A stretch of DNA of 59,730 nt, taken from Oscillospiraceae bacterium (GTDB lineage: Bacteria > Bacillota > Clostridia > Oscillospirales > CAG-272). Location: contig SVTK01000018.1 in assembly GCA_015063805.1 (NCBI GenBank), forward strand, positions 1 to 59,730, written 5' to 3'. The notes under the pieces are model-generated. The model was given only the letters and a program-made list of their open reading frames with translations. It was not told where the DNA came from and ran no database searches. Below are positions 26,451 through 35,643 of the stretch, piece by piece. The stretch's first letter is position 1; each line of letters opens with the position of its first letter. A program made the translations under genes and the position numbers.

Positions 26451-26942
26451 TCAGTTGGTTTTTGCGCGGGAGACTTCAAGGACACGCAGCTTCAGCTGGC
26501 CGCTGGGCACTTCCACCGTCAGCTCGTCCCCCACCTTGCTGCCGATCAGTGCGCTTCCCACCGGGGACTGATCCGAGATCTTCCCCAGGAGCGGATTTGC
26601 TTCGTTGGAGCCCACAATGGAGTATTCGATCTCCTCGTCAAACTCTACATCCAGCACCTTCACCTGCGACCCCACGTTGACGGTGTCGTGCTTGATGGCC
26701 GACTCGTCCACGATGGTGGCGTTGGCGATCAGATCCTCCAGTTCGAGAATGCGTGCCTCGACCTGCGCCTGCTCATTGCGGGCAGCATCGTACTCGGCGT
26801 TCTCGGAGAGGTCGCCGAAGGAACGGGCCACGGCGATAGCTTCCTTTACCTCGGCACGGCGGGTATTTTTCAGATAGTCGAGCTCCTCGGTAAGCTTGCG
26901 GTAACCGGTTTCGGTATAAAGCTGCTTTGCTTTGATAGCCAT
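26451..26942 (-). CDS. greA: transcription elongation factor GreA
   Basis: A 163-residue factor: N-terminal antiparallel coiled coil (about 1-77, with LSENAEYDAARNEQA at its tip region) and a C-terminal FKBP-like domain (SPVGSALIGSKVGDELTVEVP). It inserts into the RNA polymerase secondary channel and stimulates cleavage of backtracked RNA. The ATG at 26942 is chosen because GAAGGAG lies eight bases upstream and the product then begins with the conserved MAIKAKQLYTETGY; a longer start is unsupported. It follows the S41 protease by 48 bases. Confidence 0.95.
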   Translation of the reverse strand: MAIKAKQLYTETGYRKLTEELDYLKNTRRAEVKEAIAVARSFGDLSENAEYDAARNEQAQVEARILELEDLIANATIVDESAIKHDTVNVGSQVKVLDVEFDEEIEYSIVGSNEANPLLGKISDQSPVGSALIGSKVGDELTVEVPSGQLKLRVLEVSRAKTN

Positions 26943-26990
26943 AGTTTCAAACTCCTTCACTCTTCAAATGGTAATTTATATTGTTGTCAA

Positions 26991-28253
26991 TCAATAGGCG
27001 TTTTCTCTGAGCCACGCGATCGCTGCCTGAAGCTGGGTATCCTCTTCGTCGGTGATCTTGTAGATGTTCTTGTCCGCCAGCGACTCGTCCATGGCAACCT
27101 CCAGGTCGGGTACAATGCCGATCCCTTCATAGCTTTCCGAGAAGGGCGGGAAATACATCTTGGTGGTCAGCTTGATGGCAGATCCGTCGTTGAGGCGAAG
27201 GATCGACTGCATACTGCCCTTGCCGTAGGTGGTCTGCCCGACAAAGATTGCCTTTTTGTAATCCTTGAGCGCAGAGGTAAACAACTCTGCAGCAGACGCG
27301 GTACTTTCGTTGGCCAACACCGCCATGGGCATCACCAGCTCTGACGGTTTGGAGTCGATGGACTCCTCATTCCCTGCGCGGTCAACCATACGGATGATGG
27401 GTCCCTCGGGAAGCAGGTAATCCAGAATATCGGTAATGGAGTTGAGATCTCCGCCGGGGTTGTAGCGCACATCAAACACGAGGCTCTTGGCACCGGCCGC
27501 ACAAAGTTCTGCAACAGCGGCCTTAAACTGCTCGGGGGTCTTCATGTCAAAGCCGGTAATCTTGATGATTCCCACGGTATCATCGGTCTCACACATATGA
27601 GAGAGCACCGTCACCTCGGTGACATAGCCCCGGACGATGGAAAACTCCACCGTTTCGCTGTAATCCTTGCCTCTGACTACGGTGAACACCGCGGTAGTGC
27701 CGGCCTTGCCCTGCATCTTATTCACCGCCATGTTGTAGCCCAGCTCGGCAACGCTTTCCTTCTCTTCTCCCACATAGGTAATCAGATCCCCGGGCTGTAC
27801 TCCCGCTTCCAGGGCAGGAGAATCGGGCATCACGCTGATCACCTCAATGAGACCGTAGTCGGTGTTGTAAATCACGTTCACCCCGATGCCCTGCATCTCG
27901 CCATTGTTGTCGGCGGTGAGCAGTTCATACTCTTCCGGAGTAAAATAGGCACCGTATTTGTCCCCCGTTCCGGCCACATAGCCCCGGAGGATATATTCGT
28001 TGATCTTTTCGTCGTCGATATCGTGGTAGTAATAGTAGCGGAAGACGGAGTCAATGGTCTCCAGCTTCTCATTGCCGCCCGCTTCGACCTGTCCGCCCTG
28101 CCCTGCCGCATTGGCACTGTCCAGGTAGCCCTGCCGCAGCTCGGCGGCGGCCTGCTCCCGCAGCAGCGTGTAGGTGGTCATGAAGGTCACCAGCACAGCC
28201 AGAAGAAGGCTGACAATCATCACAGGGACGGAGATGCGTTTTGTTTGTTTCAA
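26991..28253 (-). CDS. S41 family C-terminal processing protease (CtpA-like)
   Basis: A 420-residue exported protease: N-terminal signal anchor (about 7-30), a helical region, a PDZ domain (about 115-205, containing GVNVIYNTDYGLIEVISV) and the S41 catalytic domain. The catalytic dyad should be Ser320 (in ESTASAAE) and Lys345 (in YGKGSMQ), with Gln349 four residues on, matching known Ctp spacing. The probable start is TTG at 28253, seven bases after AAAGGAA; an upstream in-frame GTG has no ribosome site. It follows the M23 hydrolase gene, so it may process wall proteins or the hydrolase itself. Confidence 0.9.
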   Translation of the reverse strand: MKQTKRISVPVMIVSLLLAVLVTFMTTYTLLREQAAAELRQGYLDSANAAGQGGQVEAGGNEKLETIDSVFRYYYYHDIDDEKINEYILRGYVAGTGDKYGAYFTPEEYELLTADNNGEMQGIGVNVIYNTDYGLIEVISVMPDSPALEAGVQPGDLITYVGEEKESVAELGYNMAVNKMQGKAGTTAVFTVVRGKDYSETVEFSIVRGYVTEVTVLSHMCETDDTVGIIKITGFDMKTPEQFKAAVAELCAAGAKSLVFDVRYNPGGDLNSITDILDYLLPEGPIIRMVDRAGNEESIDSKPSELVMPMAVLANESTASAAELFTSALKDYKKAIFVGQTTYGKGSMQSILRLNDGSAIKLTTKMYFPPFSESYEGIGIVPDLEVAMDESLADKNIYKITDEEDTQLQAAIAWLRENAY

Positions 28254-28286
28254 AGCTTCAGTTCCTTTCCGAACCACAGGGGGATT

Positions 28287-29492
28287 TTATTTGGGCTGGG
28301 TTACGTAATCCAAAGGACTCTGGCAGGCACCGTTCAGGCGCACCTCAAAGTGCACATGGTTACCGTAAGAATTACCCGTGGTGCCCACCTTGGCGATCAC
28401 CTGGCCCTGCTTGACCTTATCGCCGACCTTCACATTGAGCTGATTGGCGTGGGCATACAGGGTAGATTTTCCGCCGCCGTGGTCGATGACCACATAGTTG
28501 CCGTAACTCCAATGCCACTGTGCGGTAATCACCGTACCGGCGTTGGAGGCATATATGTTGGACCATGCGTTAGCGGGGATGTCAATGCCCCGGTGGAACT
28601 CCCGCACGCCGTTGAGGGTACGGTAGCCGTAGTTGGAAGAAATTCGCTTCCAGCTGATATCCAGGGGCCAGATGAACTCACCGCCGACGTAAGCCGCATT
28701 GGCCTTGGCCTGCAGCTCCCGGATGTATTCCTGCATCTCCTTGTCCACCTCAGCCTCCTTCGCGGAGAGAGTAGCATAGTAAGACTGGCTGGACGAGATC
28801 TGCTTCTGCAGCTGGGCAAGATCCTGATTATTGGCATTCTGCTGGCCTTCCAGGTCAGCCTGCTTGTCTTCCAGCTCCAGCTTCTTTTCCTCGTTCACCC
28901 GCTGCAGAGCCTCCAGCTCATCCTCCGCCGCCTCAAGGGCAACGGTATCATCCTGGTACTTCTCCATCAGGGTGACGTTGTAATCCATCATGCAGCCGAT
29001 CCGCTCAACCCGGGTGAGGAAGTCGTACAGGCTCTCGGCACCAAGCAGGAGCTCCAGGTAGCCCACATCCCCCTCTTCATAGGTTATGCGGAGACGCTCA
29101 AGAAAATTCGTCCTCTGCTCGGCAACATCGGCTTTTTTATCGATAATTTCCAGCTGCTTGGTGCCGATCTTGATGTCGGTGTCGTCAATCAGCGCCTCCA
29201 GGGTCGCAATCTCGTCCAGCGTGAGGTTCAGCTGGCGGTCAAGGAAGCCCTTGAGCTCCAGCGCATCGGTCTGACTGCCTTTGGCTGAAACAATTTCCTT
29301 ATACAGCTTCTCGCGCTCCTGCTTGAGCTTCTTCAGCTCAGCCTCGTAAGCCTGCACCGTGGCGTCGGTCAGCTGGGTAGCGGCATCCGCGGGGCGGACA
29401 GCCATGGGGATCAACAGCAAAGAAGTAAACAACAAAGCAGAAACGGCAAGGATCACCCAATGGGAAAGACGGTATTTGGGGCTATGCTTCAT
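28287..29492 (-). CDS. M23 peptidoglycan hydrolase, EnvC/PcsB-like
   Basis: An approximately 401-residue exported protein: signal segment (about 10-32), a long coiled-coil region (about 40-260) and a C-terminal LytM/M23 peptidase domain. The zinc site is visible as HRGID (HxxxD) and HVH in GNHVHFEVRLNG, with LYAHANQL between. It sits 36 bases after ftsX, the arrangement used where FtsEX controls a coiled-coil amidase activator or hydrolase. The second ATG (29492) is preferred since the first (29504) abuts the AAAGGA ribosome site. With an intact HxxxD/HxH it is probably catalytic rather than only an activator. Confidence 0.9.
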   Translation of the reverse strand: MKHSPKYRLSHWVILAVSALLFTSLLLIPMAVRPADAATQLTDATVQAYEAELKKLKQEREKLYKEIVSAKGSQTDALELKGFLDRQLNLTLDEIATLEALIDDTDIKIGTKQLEIIDKKADVAEQRTNFLERLRITYEEGDVGYLELLLGAESLYDFLTRVERIGCMMDYNVTLMEKYQDDTVALEAAEDELEALQRVNEEKKLELEDKQADLEGQQNANNQDLAQLQKQISSSQSYYATLSAKEAEVDKEMQEYIRELQAKANAAYVGGEFIWPLDISWKRISSNYGYRTLNGVREFHRGIDIPANAWSNIYASNAGTVITAQWHWSYGNYVVIDHGGGKSTLYAHANQLNVKVGDKVKQGQVIAKVGTTGNSYGNHVHFEVRLNGACQSPLDYVTQPK

Positions 29493-29528
29493 TGGCGTTT
29501 TCATTCCTTTCGTTGTTTTCTGCGGCGG

Positions 29529-30419
29529 TTACGCATTGAGATTACGGCGCAGGGAGATGGAAGAGCCGATGGCACCGGTGACGGTACCGATCAGCAAAAA
29601 TCCTGCCAGCACATACTGCCAAACATCGGAGAAGAGGTAAACCTCCAGCATCCGGATCTCAGAGACCACAATCTGCTCGATGTAGGTGTACAGGTACCAC
29701 TCCACAAAGTAGGCAATGGCACCCGAGAAGAGTCCGATGATGGCCCCTTCCAAAATAAAGGGTGTCACGATAAAGGTGCGGGTTGCGCCGATATAGCGCA
29801 TGACATTGATTTCGTTCCGTCGGGAATGGACGGCGATCTTGATGGTGTTGATGATCACGAAAATGCTGACCACGAACAACAGCACCAGGAACCAGGTAAA
29901 GACCAGGGTCATGCCCGACTTGAAGCTGTCGATCTGCATGGCAAGGTCAAGGCGGAAGATAACCTTGGAAATTCCCTCAATCTCGCTGAGCTGATATTCC
30001 AGAGTAGTGGCCTTGGCAATATCCTTGTAGGTGATGTAATACATATCCGGCAAGGGATTTGCCTCCCCCTCGGCGATCACAAACAGATCGCTGTACTCGG
30101 CATAGTCCTGGCGCATCTCCTCCAGTCCCTCTTCTTTAGAGATGAAGGTGACGGTATCCACGTTGTCCATGCTCCGCAGGGTGCGGTCAATCTCCTCAAT
30201 CTGCTCATCGTTCAGATCTGTATTGAGATAAATGGCGATCTCATTCATCAGGCCCATCTCCCCCAGGTTGAGGTTGATATCGGCCACAAGAAGGGCAAAG
30301 CTGCCCAGCACAACCAGGCAGGAGGCCAAAATCAGAATAGAAGCGATGGTCATGACGCTGTTGCGCCACAGGCTCTTGAAGGCCTGTCCGAGGAAATAGA
30401 AGGGATTATAGCGGCTCAT
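29529..30419 (-). CDS. ftsX: cell division protein FtsX
   Basis: A 296-residue membrane protein with four transmembrane segments (about 22-45, 172-195, 222-245, 270-292) and a large extracellular loop between the first two. NSVMTIASILILASCLVVLGSF and the RRNEINVMRYIGAT loop are FtsX signatures (each shorter than the full family motif). With FtsE it couples cytosolic ATP hydrolysis to activation of an extracellular wall hydrolase, most likely the M23 protein encoded next. The start overlaps the ftsE stop by four bases. Confidence 0.94.
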   Translation of the reverse strand: MSRYNPFYFLGQAFKSLWRNSVMTIASILILASCLVVLGSFALLVADINLNLGEMGLMNEIAIYLNTDLNDEQIEEIDRTLRSMDNVDTVTFISKEEGLEEMRQDYAEYSDLFVIAEGEANPLPDMYYITYKDIAKATTLEYQLSEIEGISKVIFRLDLAMQIDSFKSGMTLVFTWFLVLLFVVSIFVIINTIKIAVHSRRNEINVMRYIGATRTFIVTPFILEGAIIGLFSGAIAYFVEWYLYTYIEQIVVSEIRMLEVYLFSDVWQYVLAGFLLIGTVTGAIGSSISLRRNLNA

Positions 30420-31093
30420 TCGAACATCCCTCCCACCTTATCCTCGGTCACTTTACCGTGCTCGATGGTGACTACCCGCTGCTGGTAGTAATCCACCAGG
30501 CTCTTTTCATGGGTAACCACGATCACGGTTTTGCCCAGGCGATTGATCTTCAGCAGAAGATTCATGATTTCAATGCTCATCTCGGGGTCGATGTTGCCGG
30601 TGGGCTCATCGGCAATAATAATCTTGGGGTTGTTGGCCAGGGCGCGGGCAAGGGCCACGCGCTGCTGCTCACCGCCAGAGAGCTCGTTGGGATAGCGGTT
30701 CAGCTTATCCCCCAGGCCCACGGTATTGAGGATGGCAGGCACGCGCTTGCGGATCTTACTGCCCGGGGTCCCCACCACACGCATGGCGAAGGCCACGTTT
30801 TCATAGACCGTTTTGTTGGGGAAGAGGCGGAAATCCTGGAAAACCACGCCCAGCTGGCGGCGGTAATGGGCAACCTTATAGCCCGGCATTTTGGTCAGGT
30901 CAAATTCATTGACCGTCAGTTTGCCCGAGGTTGGCTTTTCCTCCCGCAGCAAAAGACGCATCAGGGTCGTTTTTCCCGCGCCGGAGTGGCCCACCACGAA
31001 GACAAATTCTCCGTCCTCGATGCGCAGGCTTACCCCGTTCAGTGCCGCGGTCTTATTGGGGTAGACCTTTTTGACATTTTGAAATTCAATCAT
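30416..31093 (-). CDS. ftsE: cell division ATP-binding protein FtsE
   Basis: A 225-residue ABC ATPase with Walker A (GHSGAGKT), signature ([14 protein letters not shown]) and Walker B ([12 protein letters not shown]). [15 protein letters not shown] and [18 protein letters not shown] identify FtsE. The start at 31093 gives the standard [13 protein letters not shown] beginning, with GAAGGA about ten bases upstream; the longer frame would extend into a structured leader. Translationally coupled to ftsX. Confidence 0.95.
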   Translation of the reverse strand: MIEFQNVKKVYPNKTAALNGVSLRIEDGEFVFVVGHSGAGKTTLMRLLLREEKPTSGKLTVNEFDLTKMPGYKVAHYRRQLGVVFQDFRLFPNKTVYENVAFAMRVVGTPGSKIRKRVPAILNTVGLGDKLNRYPNELSGGEQQRVALARALANNPKIIIADEPTGNIDPEMSIEIMNLLLKINRLGKTVIVVTHEKSLVDYYQQRVVTIEHGKVTEDKVGGMFE

Positions 31094-31124
31094 CGGAAAA
31101 TAGTCCTTCTTTTGAAATAGCACA

Positions 31125-31207
31125 TAAAAACCTGTGAGGACCGCCTGTGCTGATCCGACTGCGGTTAGCTCCGACATCCGAAACGCACACCTGCGTTCCT
31201 CACAAAG
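31125..31207 (-). ncRNA. candidate structured leader upstream of ftsE
   Basis: On the minus strand TGTGAGGA (31199-31206) and TCCTCACA (31133-31140) form a closing stem. Inside are a hairpin AACGCA-GGTG-TGCGTT and a second CCGC...GCGG hairpin, giving a predicted three-way junction followed by a short T run. A weak promoter (TTCAAT 31234-31239, GATACT 31211-31216, spacer 17) would start transcription almost at the first base of the closing stem. I do not recognise a known riboswitch class. The fold is by eye. Confidence 0.45.
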
Positions 31208-31246
31208 GAAAGTATCAAATTGCTTTTGGGGCTATTGAATTGCGGA

Positions 31247-32332
31247 TCAGAACTTGACCGGTTTGGAATTGAGATACTTCTTAACCATCAGAGCGACCTT
31301 AAAGGTAATGGCGTGCTCAAATTCACGCAGATCCAGCCCCGTCAGCTTGCGGATCTTTTCCAGGCGGTAAACCAGGGTGTTGCGGTGAACGAAGAGCTTG
31401 CGGGAGGTCTCAGACACGTTGAGGTTATTCTCAAAGAAGGCCTGAATGGTCATCAGAGTCTCGCGGTCAAGGGACTCAAGGGAACCCTTCTTAAAGACTT
31501 CCGAAAGGAACATCTCGCAGAGGGTGGTGGGCAGCTGATAGATCAGGCGGCCAATACCCAGGTTCTCGTAGCTGATGATATTCTTCTCGGTCTCAAAGAC
31601 CTTGCCCACTTCAATGGCCACCTGGGCCTCCTTGTAGGCGCGGGCCAGATCCTTGATGTTGTCCACCATGGTGGAGATACCGATGGCCACCTTGGTATAG
31701 AACTCGGTGCTCAGGGTGTCAGCAATGTTGGTGGCGATCTTCTCCACTTCCTTCATGTCGGTGTTGGGCTTGATGTCCTTCACCAGAACGATGTCATGCT
31801 CGCCTACGCTGATCACATAGTCCTTGCTCTTGTCCGGGAACATATTCTGCAGCATCTCAAAGGGCATCATATCGGTCTTGCCGTAGAACTTGACCAGGAA
31901 CACAATGCGCACCTCTTCGGTGTTGAAATGCAGTTCCTTCGATTTAATGTAAATATCACTGGGCAGGATGTTGTCCAGGATGATATTCTTGATAAAGGAG
32001 CCCTTGTCGTACTTTTCATCGTACAGATTCTTGATGTTGCCAAGGGAAATGGCAAGCAGCTTGGCGGTACGCTCTGCCTGCTTGTCCTCACCTTCCACAA
32101 AAACGATGTACTCAGCCTTGGCACACATCCCCAAGGGACGGTAGGTATAGCCACCCAAGGCAATGGACTCAGAGGCATAAACCAGTTCATCGCGGATTCC
32201 CTGCTTGATCTCGCCGATCTTCATCAGTTCACTGCAGGAAATAATCACGCCATTCTCATCAATTACGCCGATCACACGATCGACTGCATCTTTCATTTGG
32301 TGGATAACGCCCTGAAACAATCTGTTCGACAT
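31247..32332 (-). CDS. CdaR/PucR-type transcriptional regulator
   Basis: A 361-residue cytosolic regulator. An N-terminal region of about 130 residues resembles a small-molecule sensing domain, a middle region (about 140-280) resembles the degenerate GGDEF-like part of this family, and the C-terminal PucR-type helix-turn-helix reads LNVSETSRKLFVHRNTLVYR followed by a KLTGLDL strand. Sugar diacid or purine ligands are known for relatives; nothing here tells which applies. It is encoded just upstream of the ftsE leader, on the same strand, so control of the ftsEX-hydrolase genes is possible but unproven. Confidence 0.82.
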   Translation of the reverse strand: MSNRLFQGVIHQMKDAVDRVIGVIDENGVIISCSELMKIGEIKQGIRDELVYASESIALGGYTYRPLGMCAKAEYIVFVEGEDKQAERTAKLLAISLGNIKNLYDEKYDKGSFIKNIILDNILPSDIYIKSKELHFNTEEVRIVFLVKFYGKTDMMPFEMLQNMFPDKSKDYVISVGEHDIVLVKDIKPNTDMKEVEKIATNIADTLSTEFYTKVAIGISTMVDNIKDLARAYKEAQVAIEVGKVFETEKNIISYENLGIGRLIYQLPTTLCEMFLSEVFKKGSLESLDRETLMTIQAFFENNLNVSETSRKLFVHRNTLVYRLEKIRKLTGLDLREFEHAITFKVALMVKKYLNSKPVKF

Positions 32333-32437
32333 ATGGGTTTCCTCTCACTCTCTTAAAGTTGGCTGAGTATTACGACACTCACCTGTTTTGACAGCCGGGA
32401 CAGCTTTCCGGCGGGGAGCTCGGCCTCCGGCCGTGAT

Positions 32438-33196
32438 TTAAATCATGCGCAGCGTGTGGATGATGGCAAACACCAGGAAAGAAGCAGCCAGCAGTACCAC
32501 CGCATAGAAGATCAGCGACGGCATCACGAAGCCCACCACGAGGCCGGCCAGCAGAAGTGCCGCCGTCACAATCAGGGGAAGCTTCTCATCCTCATCGGCA
32601 CCGAGTGCGCAGCCAAGTCGGGATGCGGGAGCGAAAAGCATCACCGCCAGTAGAACCAGCATCACTGCTGCAAGTGCCGTGGGAAGCACAAGGCCCAGCA
32701 CACCTCCGCCCATACGGAAGGAAGAAAGCGCCAATGCGCCCAGTACGGTGCACACCGAATACCCGAAGAAGGTACGGGGATAGAGGTAGTAGATAAAGAA
32801 CAGAAGTGCACAGCCCAGCAGGCTCACCAGCAGGCGGGTGGTACTGAGGAAGGGATACAGCAGAACCACCAGCAGAAGCTCACCTGAAATGCAAGTCATC
32901 AGCGAAGCGGAGAGCACCATTCCTCTCTCATCCATCTTTTTCTGGCGGCGAATGATCCACAGCGCAGCAGCTGCAGCTGTTGCCAGGGCAAGCACAGGCA
33001 GAAGCACCGGCCGCACGTAATTGTAGAAAGCCAATTCGGTGGATATGTAGCTGCCCTTCAAGGACATCACCGCGATCACCACCAGGACCAGGACAACAAA
33101 AAATGTTGCAACACGGTTGCCGTTAATATCCTTCTTGGGACCGCGGTTCTCGGCGGTCACCTTTCTCTTTGCATTGCTCAAAACGATCATCTCCAT
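32438..33196 (-). CDS. polytopic membrane protein, unknown
   Basis: A 252-residue protein with six to seven hydrophobic segments after a basic N-terminus. No family motif recognised. Its ATG shares a base with the rsmE stop (TGATG), so it is translationally coupled to rsmE. A GTG three bases earlier and an ATG two codons later are alternative starts. The operon partners suggest no specific role. Confidence 0.65.
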   Translation of the reverse strand: MEMIVLSNAKRKVTAENRGPKKDINGNRVATFFVVLVLVVIAVMSLKGSYISTELAFYNYVRPVLLPVLALATAAAAALWIIRRQKKMDERGMVLSASLMTCISGELLLVVLLYPFLSTTRLLVSLLGCALLFFIYYLYPRTFFGYSVCTVLGALALSSFRMGGGVLGLVLPTALAAVMLVLLAVMLFAPASRLGCALGADEDEKLPLIVTAALLLAGLVVGFVMPSLIFYAVVLLAASFLVFAIIHTLRMI

Positions 33197-33999
33197 CACT
33201 CGGTTGATTTTGGGGCGTCGGCTTCCCCCCGGGGCAGCTCGTACGCATAGGACAGGCAGGACAGCGCATAGATCGGCGCCGTTTCACAGCGCAGGATCCG
33301 TGTGCCAAGCCCCGCGGGAATCAGCCCCGCCTCACGGGCGGCGTCGACCTCTTCGGGGGAAAATCCGCCCTCAGCACCGATCACCAGTGCGATCTTTGCC
33401 GGGGCAGCCTCATGCCGGGAAAGCAGGACAGGCAGCGGAACAGTTCCATCCCCTTCGTAGAAGAAGAGCGGCAAATCCGCGCTGGCAGCTTCCTTCAGCA
33501 TAGCGGCATAGGAAATAGGGGTACAAACATCGGGAATCAGCCCCCGCCCGCATTGTTTTGCGGCCTCGGCGGCAATTTTCTGGCGGCGAAGCTGTTTTTT
33601 CGCCTCACCGTCTCCGGGACGGGCGATACAGCGGGAACTGACGAAGGGAATAATCCTCCCCACGCCGCATTCCACCGCTTTTTGAATCACCGTCTCCATT
33701 TTATCGGCTTTGGACAGCGCCACATACAGATGCGCAGCATACGGCGGCTCAGTACGGCAGACATGGACATCCCCCGCACCTGCCTCCGCAGTCACTTCTG
33801 CAGAGGAAAATTGGGTCAGCCGGCAATGATACTCTGCACGGCCGACATCGGGCCCGTCCACCGGGCAGACCACGATCTCATCCCCCACCGCCATACGCAG
33901 TGAATGGGCGATATGGTGGGCATCATCCCCGCACACCGTCACCGTATATCCGCCGTCTCCCTGCAGGATCTGCCGGGAGGGAACAAAAAATCTCGGCAT
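33196..33999 (-). CDS. rsmE: 16S rRNA m3U1498 methyltransferase
   Basis: A 267-residue SPOUT-fold methyltransferase. An N-terminal PUA-like part (MPRFFVPSRQ, then DAHHIAHSLRMAVGDEI) precedes the SPOUT domain with LSKADKMETVIQKAVECGV, EAAKQCGRG, LVIGAEGGFSPEEV and LGTRILRCETA, the knot region that binds S-adenosylmethionine. It methylates N3 of U1498 in 16S rRNA. The start at 33999 has AAAGGAG five bases upstream; a strong promoter is at 34058-34086. In many Firmicutes rsmE follows prmA; here an AI-2E family gene lies between. Confidence 0.95.
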   Translation of the reverse strand: MPRFFVPSRQILQGDGGYTVTVCGDDAHHIAHSLRMAVGDEIVVCPVDGPDVGRAEYHCRLTQFSSAEVTAEAGAGDVHVCRTEPPYAAHLYVALSKADKMETVIQKAVECGVGRIIPFVSSRCIARPGDGEAKKQLRRQKIAAEAAKQCGRGLIPDVCTPISYAAMLKEAASADLPLFFYEGDGTVPLPVLLSRHEAAPAKIALVIGAEGGFSPEEVDAAREAGLIPAGLGTRILRCETAPIYALSCLSYAYELPRGEADAPKSTE

Positions 34000-34057
34000 A
34001 TATGCTCCTTTGACCATACGGCGTCAATGCCAGGCATCGACCCGACGACTCTGTATC

Positions 34058-34086
34058 ATTATACTACACATTGCCCAATTTGTCAA
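34058..34086 (-). promoter_or_regulatory. consensus promoter of rsmE
   Basis: Minus-strand TTGACA (34081-34086), 17-base spacer, TATAAT (34058-34063). Both hexamers match consensus. It may drive the rsmE-membrane protein pair and possibly the genes beyond. Confidence 0.8.
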
Positions 34087-34173
34087 AGCTTTTTTTGATA
34101 AAAATCGCAAAAAATTTGCTTTTTTTCACAATTATTGCGAAAAAAGTTGAACATAGGGCACAAAAGAAACGAA

Positions 34174-35466
34174 TCAGGAAGATTTTCCCTTCTTTTTCTT
34201 TCGGGGAGGCTTTTCTGCGGAAACGGGGGACTGTGCGGGAGAATCAGCAGACACCGCAGTTTGGACAGCCGTCGTTGCTTCGGATGGTTCTTCCTCCGGT
34301 ACGTTTTCTTTTTGCCCTTTCCCCTGCTTGCGGGAAAGGCGATAATCCACCAGCTGGCGGAACAGAGTGTAGCAAACCGAACAAACGGGGACGCTGACCA
34401 GAATGGCCGCAATGCCGCCGATCTCACTGCCCACCATGACGGCAAGGATGACCAGGATGGCAGGAAGACCGACTTGCTTTCCTACCACACGGGGATAGAT
34501 GAGGTTATTTTCCAGCTGCTGGAGCACGATCAGGAACACAAGGAACAGCAACGCTTTGATGGGGCTTTCCATCAAAATGAGGAATGCGGAAATTCCGCCG
34601 CCGATCCAGGCACCGAAGATGGGGATCAGCGCAGATACCGCCACCAGCACCGATACCACGCCGGCATAGGGGAAACCAAAGATCAGCATACCGATAAAGC
34701 ACAGAACGCCGAGAATAACCGCCTCCAGCAGCTGACCGGTGATGAAGTTGGCAAATGTCTGATTGGACAGCCGAGCGATCTCCTCGATCTTGTTGGTAAC
34801 CCGCTCGGACAGGAAGGCTGAAAGGGCACGATCGATAAAGGCGGCAATTTTTTCCTTCTGCAGAACAACATAGATAGCAAGCACCAAGCCCACGAAGAAA
34901 TCGATCAGCCCGCCGAAAAGGGATGTGGTCAATCCTGTGGCGAAATCAAACAGAGAGCCAGTCCCGTTCACCAGGGCATCGTAGATCACGTTGAAGAAGT
35001 TGTTCCAGTCCACCTGCATCTCGGCAATCAGATCGGCTGAAATGTTGTATTGCACCATGAGGGCGGTGATCCACTCCAGGCATCGCTTGCCAAAGGCCGG
35101 GAGCTGAACCGCAAGCCCTGTCACCGTCTCCTCAATGCCGGGAATAATCACCAGCAAAATCAGCGCAATAACCACGAAAATGGAAAGAAAGGTGCAGATC
35201 AGGCTCAGGGGACGGCGCCAGCGCCGCACCGCGGGCTTCGCACTTCTGCCCATAGCGGCGAACACCTTCTCCTCAAACCCCCGCATCAGCACATTCAGCA
35301 CAAAGGCAATCGCCAGCCCCAGGATAAGGGGGCTGATCAGAGACAGGCCCCACCGCAAAAAGCGGCCTACCGCCGACAGATTTCCCGCCAGCACAAACAA
35401 AAGCACACCAAAGGCGATCAACAGCATGGCACGCCGGGTAGAATAATCTCCGTAAGGCTTTTTCAA
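34174..35466 (-). CDS. AI-2E family transporter
   Basis: A 430-residue membrane protein with about eight hydrophobic segments and the late motif PIFGAWIGGGISAFLIL followed by NNLIYPRVVGKQVGL, typical of the AI-2E (YdjZ/PerM-like) family. Members include autoinducer exporters and ion antiporters, so the substrate is open. The C-terminus is a Pro/Glu/Lys-rich cytosolic tail. The likely start is TTG at 35466, six bases after GGAGGT. It has its own promoter (35546-35574). Confidence 0.88.
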   Translation of the reverse strand: MKKPYGDYSTRRAMLLIAFGVLLFVLAGNLSAVGRFLRWGLSLISPLILGLAIAFVLNVLMRGFEEKVFAAMGRSAKPAVRRWRRPLSLICTFLSIFVVIALILLVIIPGIEETVTGLAVQLPAFGKRCLEWITALMVQYNISADLIAEMQVDWNNFFNVIYDALVNGTGSLFDFATGLTTSLFGGLIDFFVGLVLAIYVVLQKEKIAAFIDRALSAFLSERVTNKIEEIARLSNQTFANFITGQLLEAVILGVLCFIGMLIFGFPYAGVVSVLVAVSALIPIFGAWIGGGISAFLILMESPIKALLFLVFLIVLQQLENNLIYPRVVGKQVGLPAILVILAVMVGSEIGGIAAILVSVPVCSVCYTLFRQLVDYRLSRKQGKGQKENVPEEEPSEATTAVQTAVSADSPAQSPVSAEKPPRKKKKGKSS

Positions 35467-35545
35467 AACAGCACCTCCGTTCAGCCGGACGAAAACCGGC
35501 CGCTATCAGGGCGATGCAGACCAAAGTCCACACCCCTCCATGATG

Positions 35546-35574
35546 ATTATAACACACTCCACCGCAAAAAGCAA
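35546..35574 (-). promoter_or_regulatory. promoter of the AI-2E family gene
   Basis: Minus-strand TTGCTT (35569-35574), 17-base spacer, TATAAT (35546-35551). Confidence 0.65.
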
Positions 35575-35593
35575 ATCATTTGCTGAAAATTCA

Positions 35594-35630
35594 CAAAAAG
35601 GATGCTCCGCGCAATTTGCACGGAGCATCC
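35594..35630 (-). terminator. terminator of the heat-shock/prmA operon
   Basis: Minus-strand stem with GGATGCTCCG and CGGAGCATCC outer arms and GCAA/TTGC inside, followed by TTTTTG. It lies about 14 bases past the prmA stop. Confidence 0.85.
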
Positions 35631-35643
35631 AAATCAGATCAAA

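Noticed and set aside
31125-31207. Possible tRNA gene or c-di-AMP riboswitch before ftsE
   Set aside because: No T-loop GTTCRA, CCA end or anticodon arm of correct size, and none of the conserved c-di-AMP riboswitch blocks.
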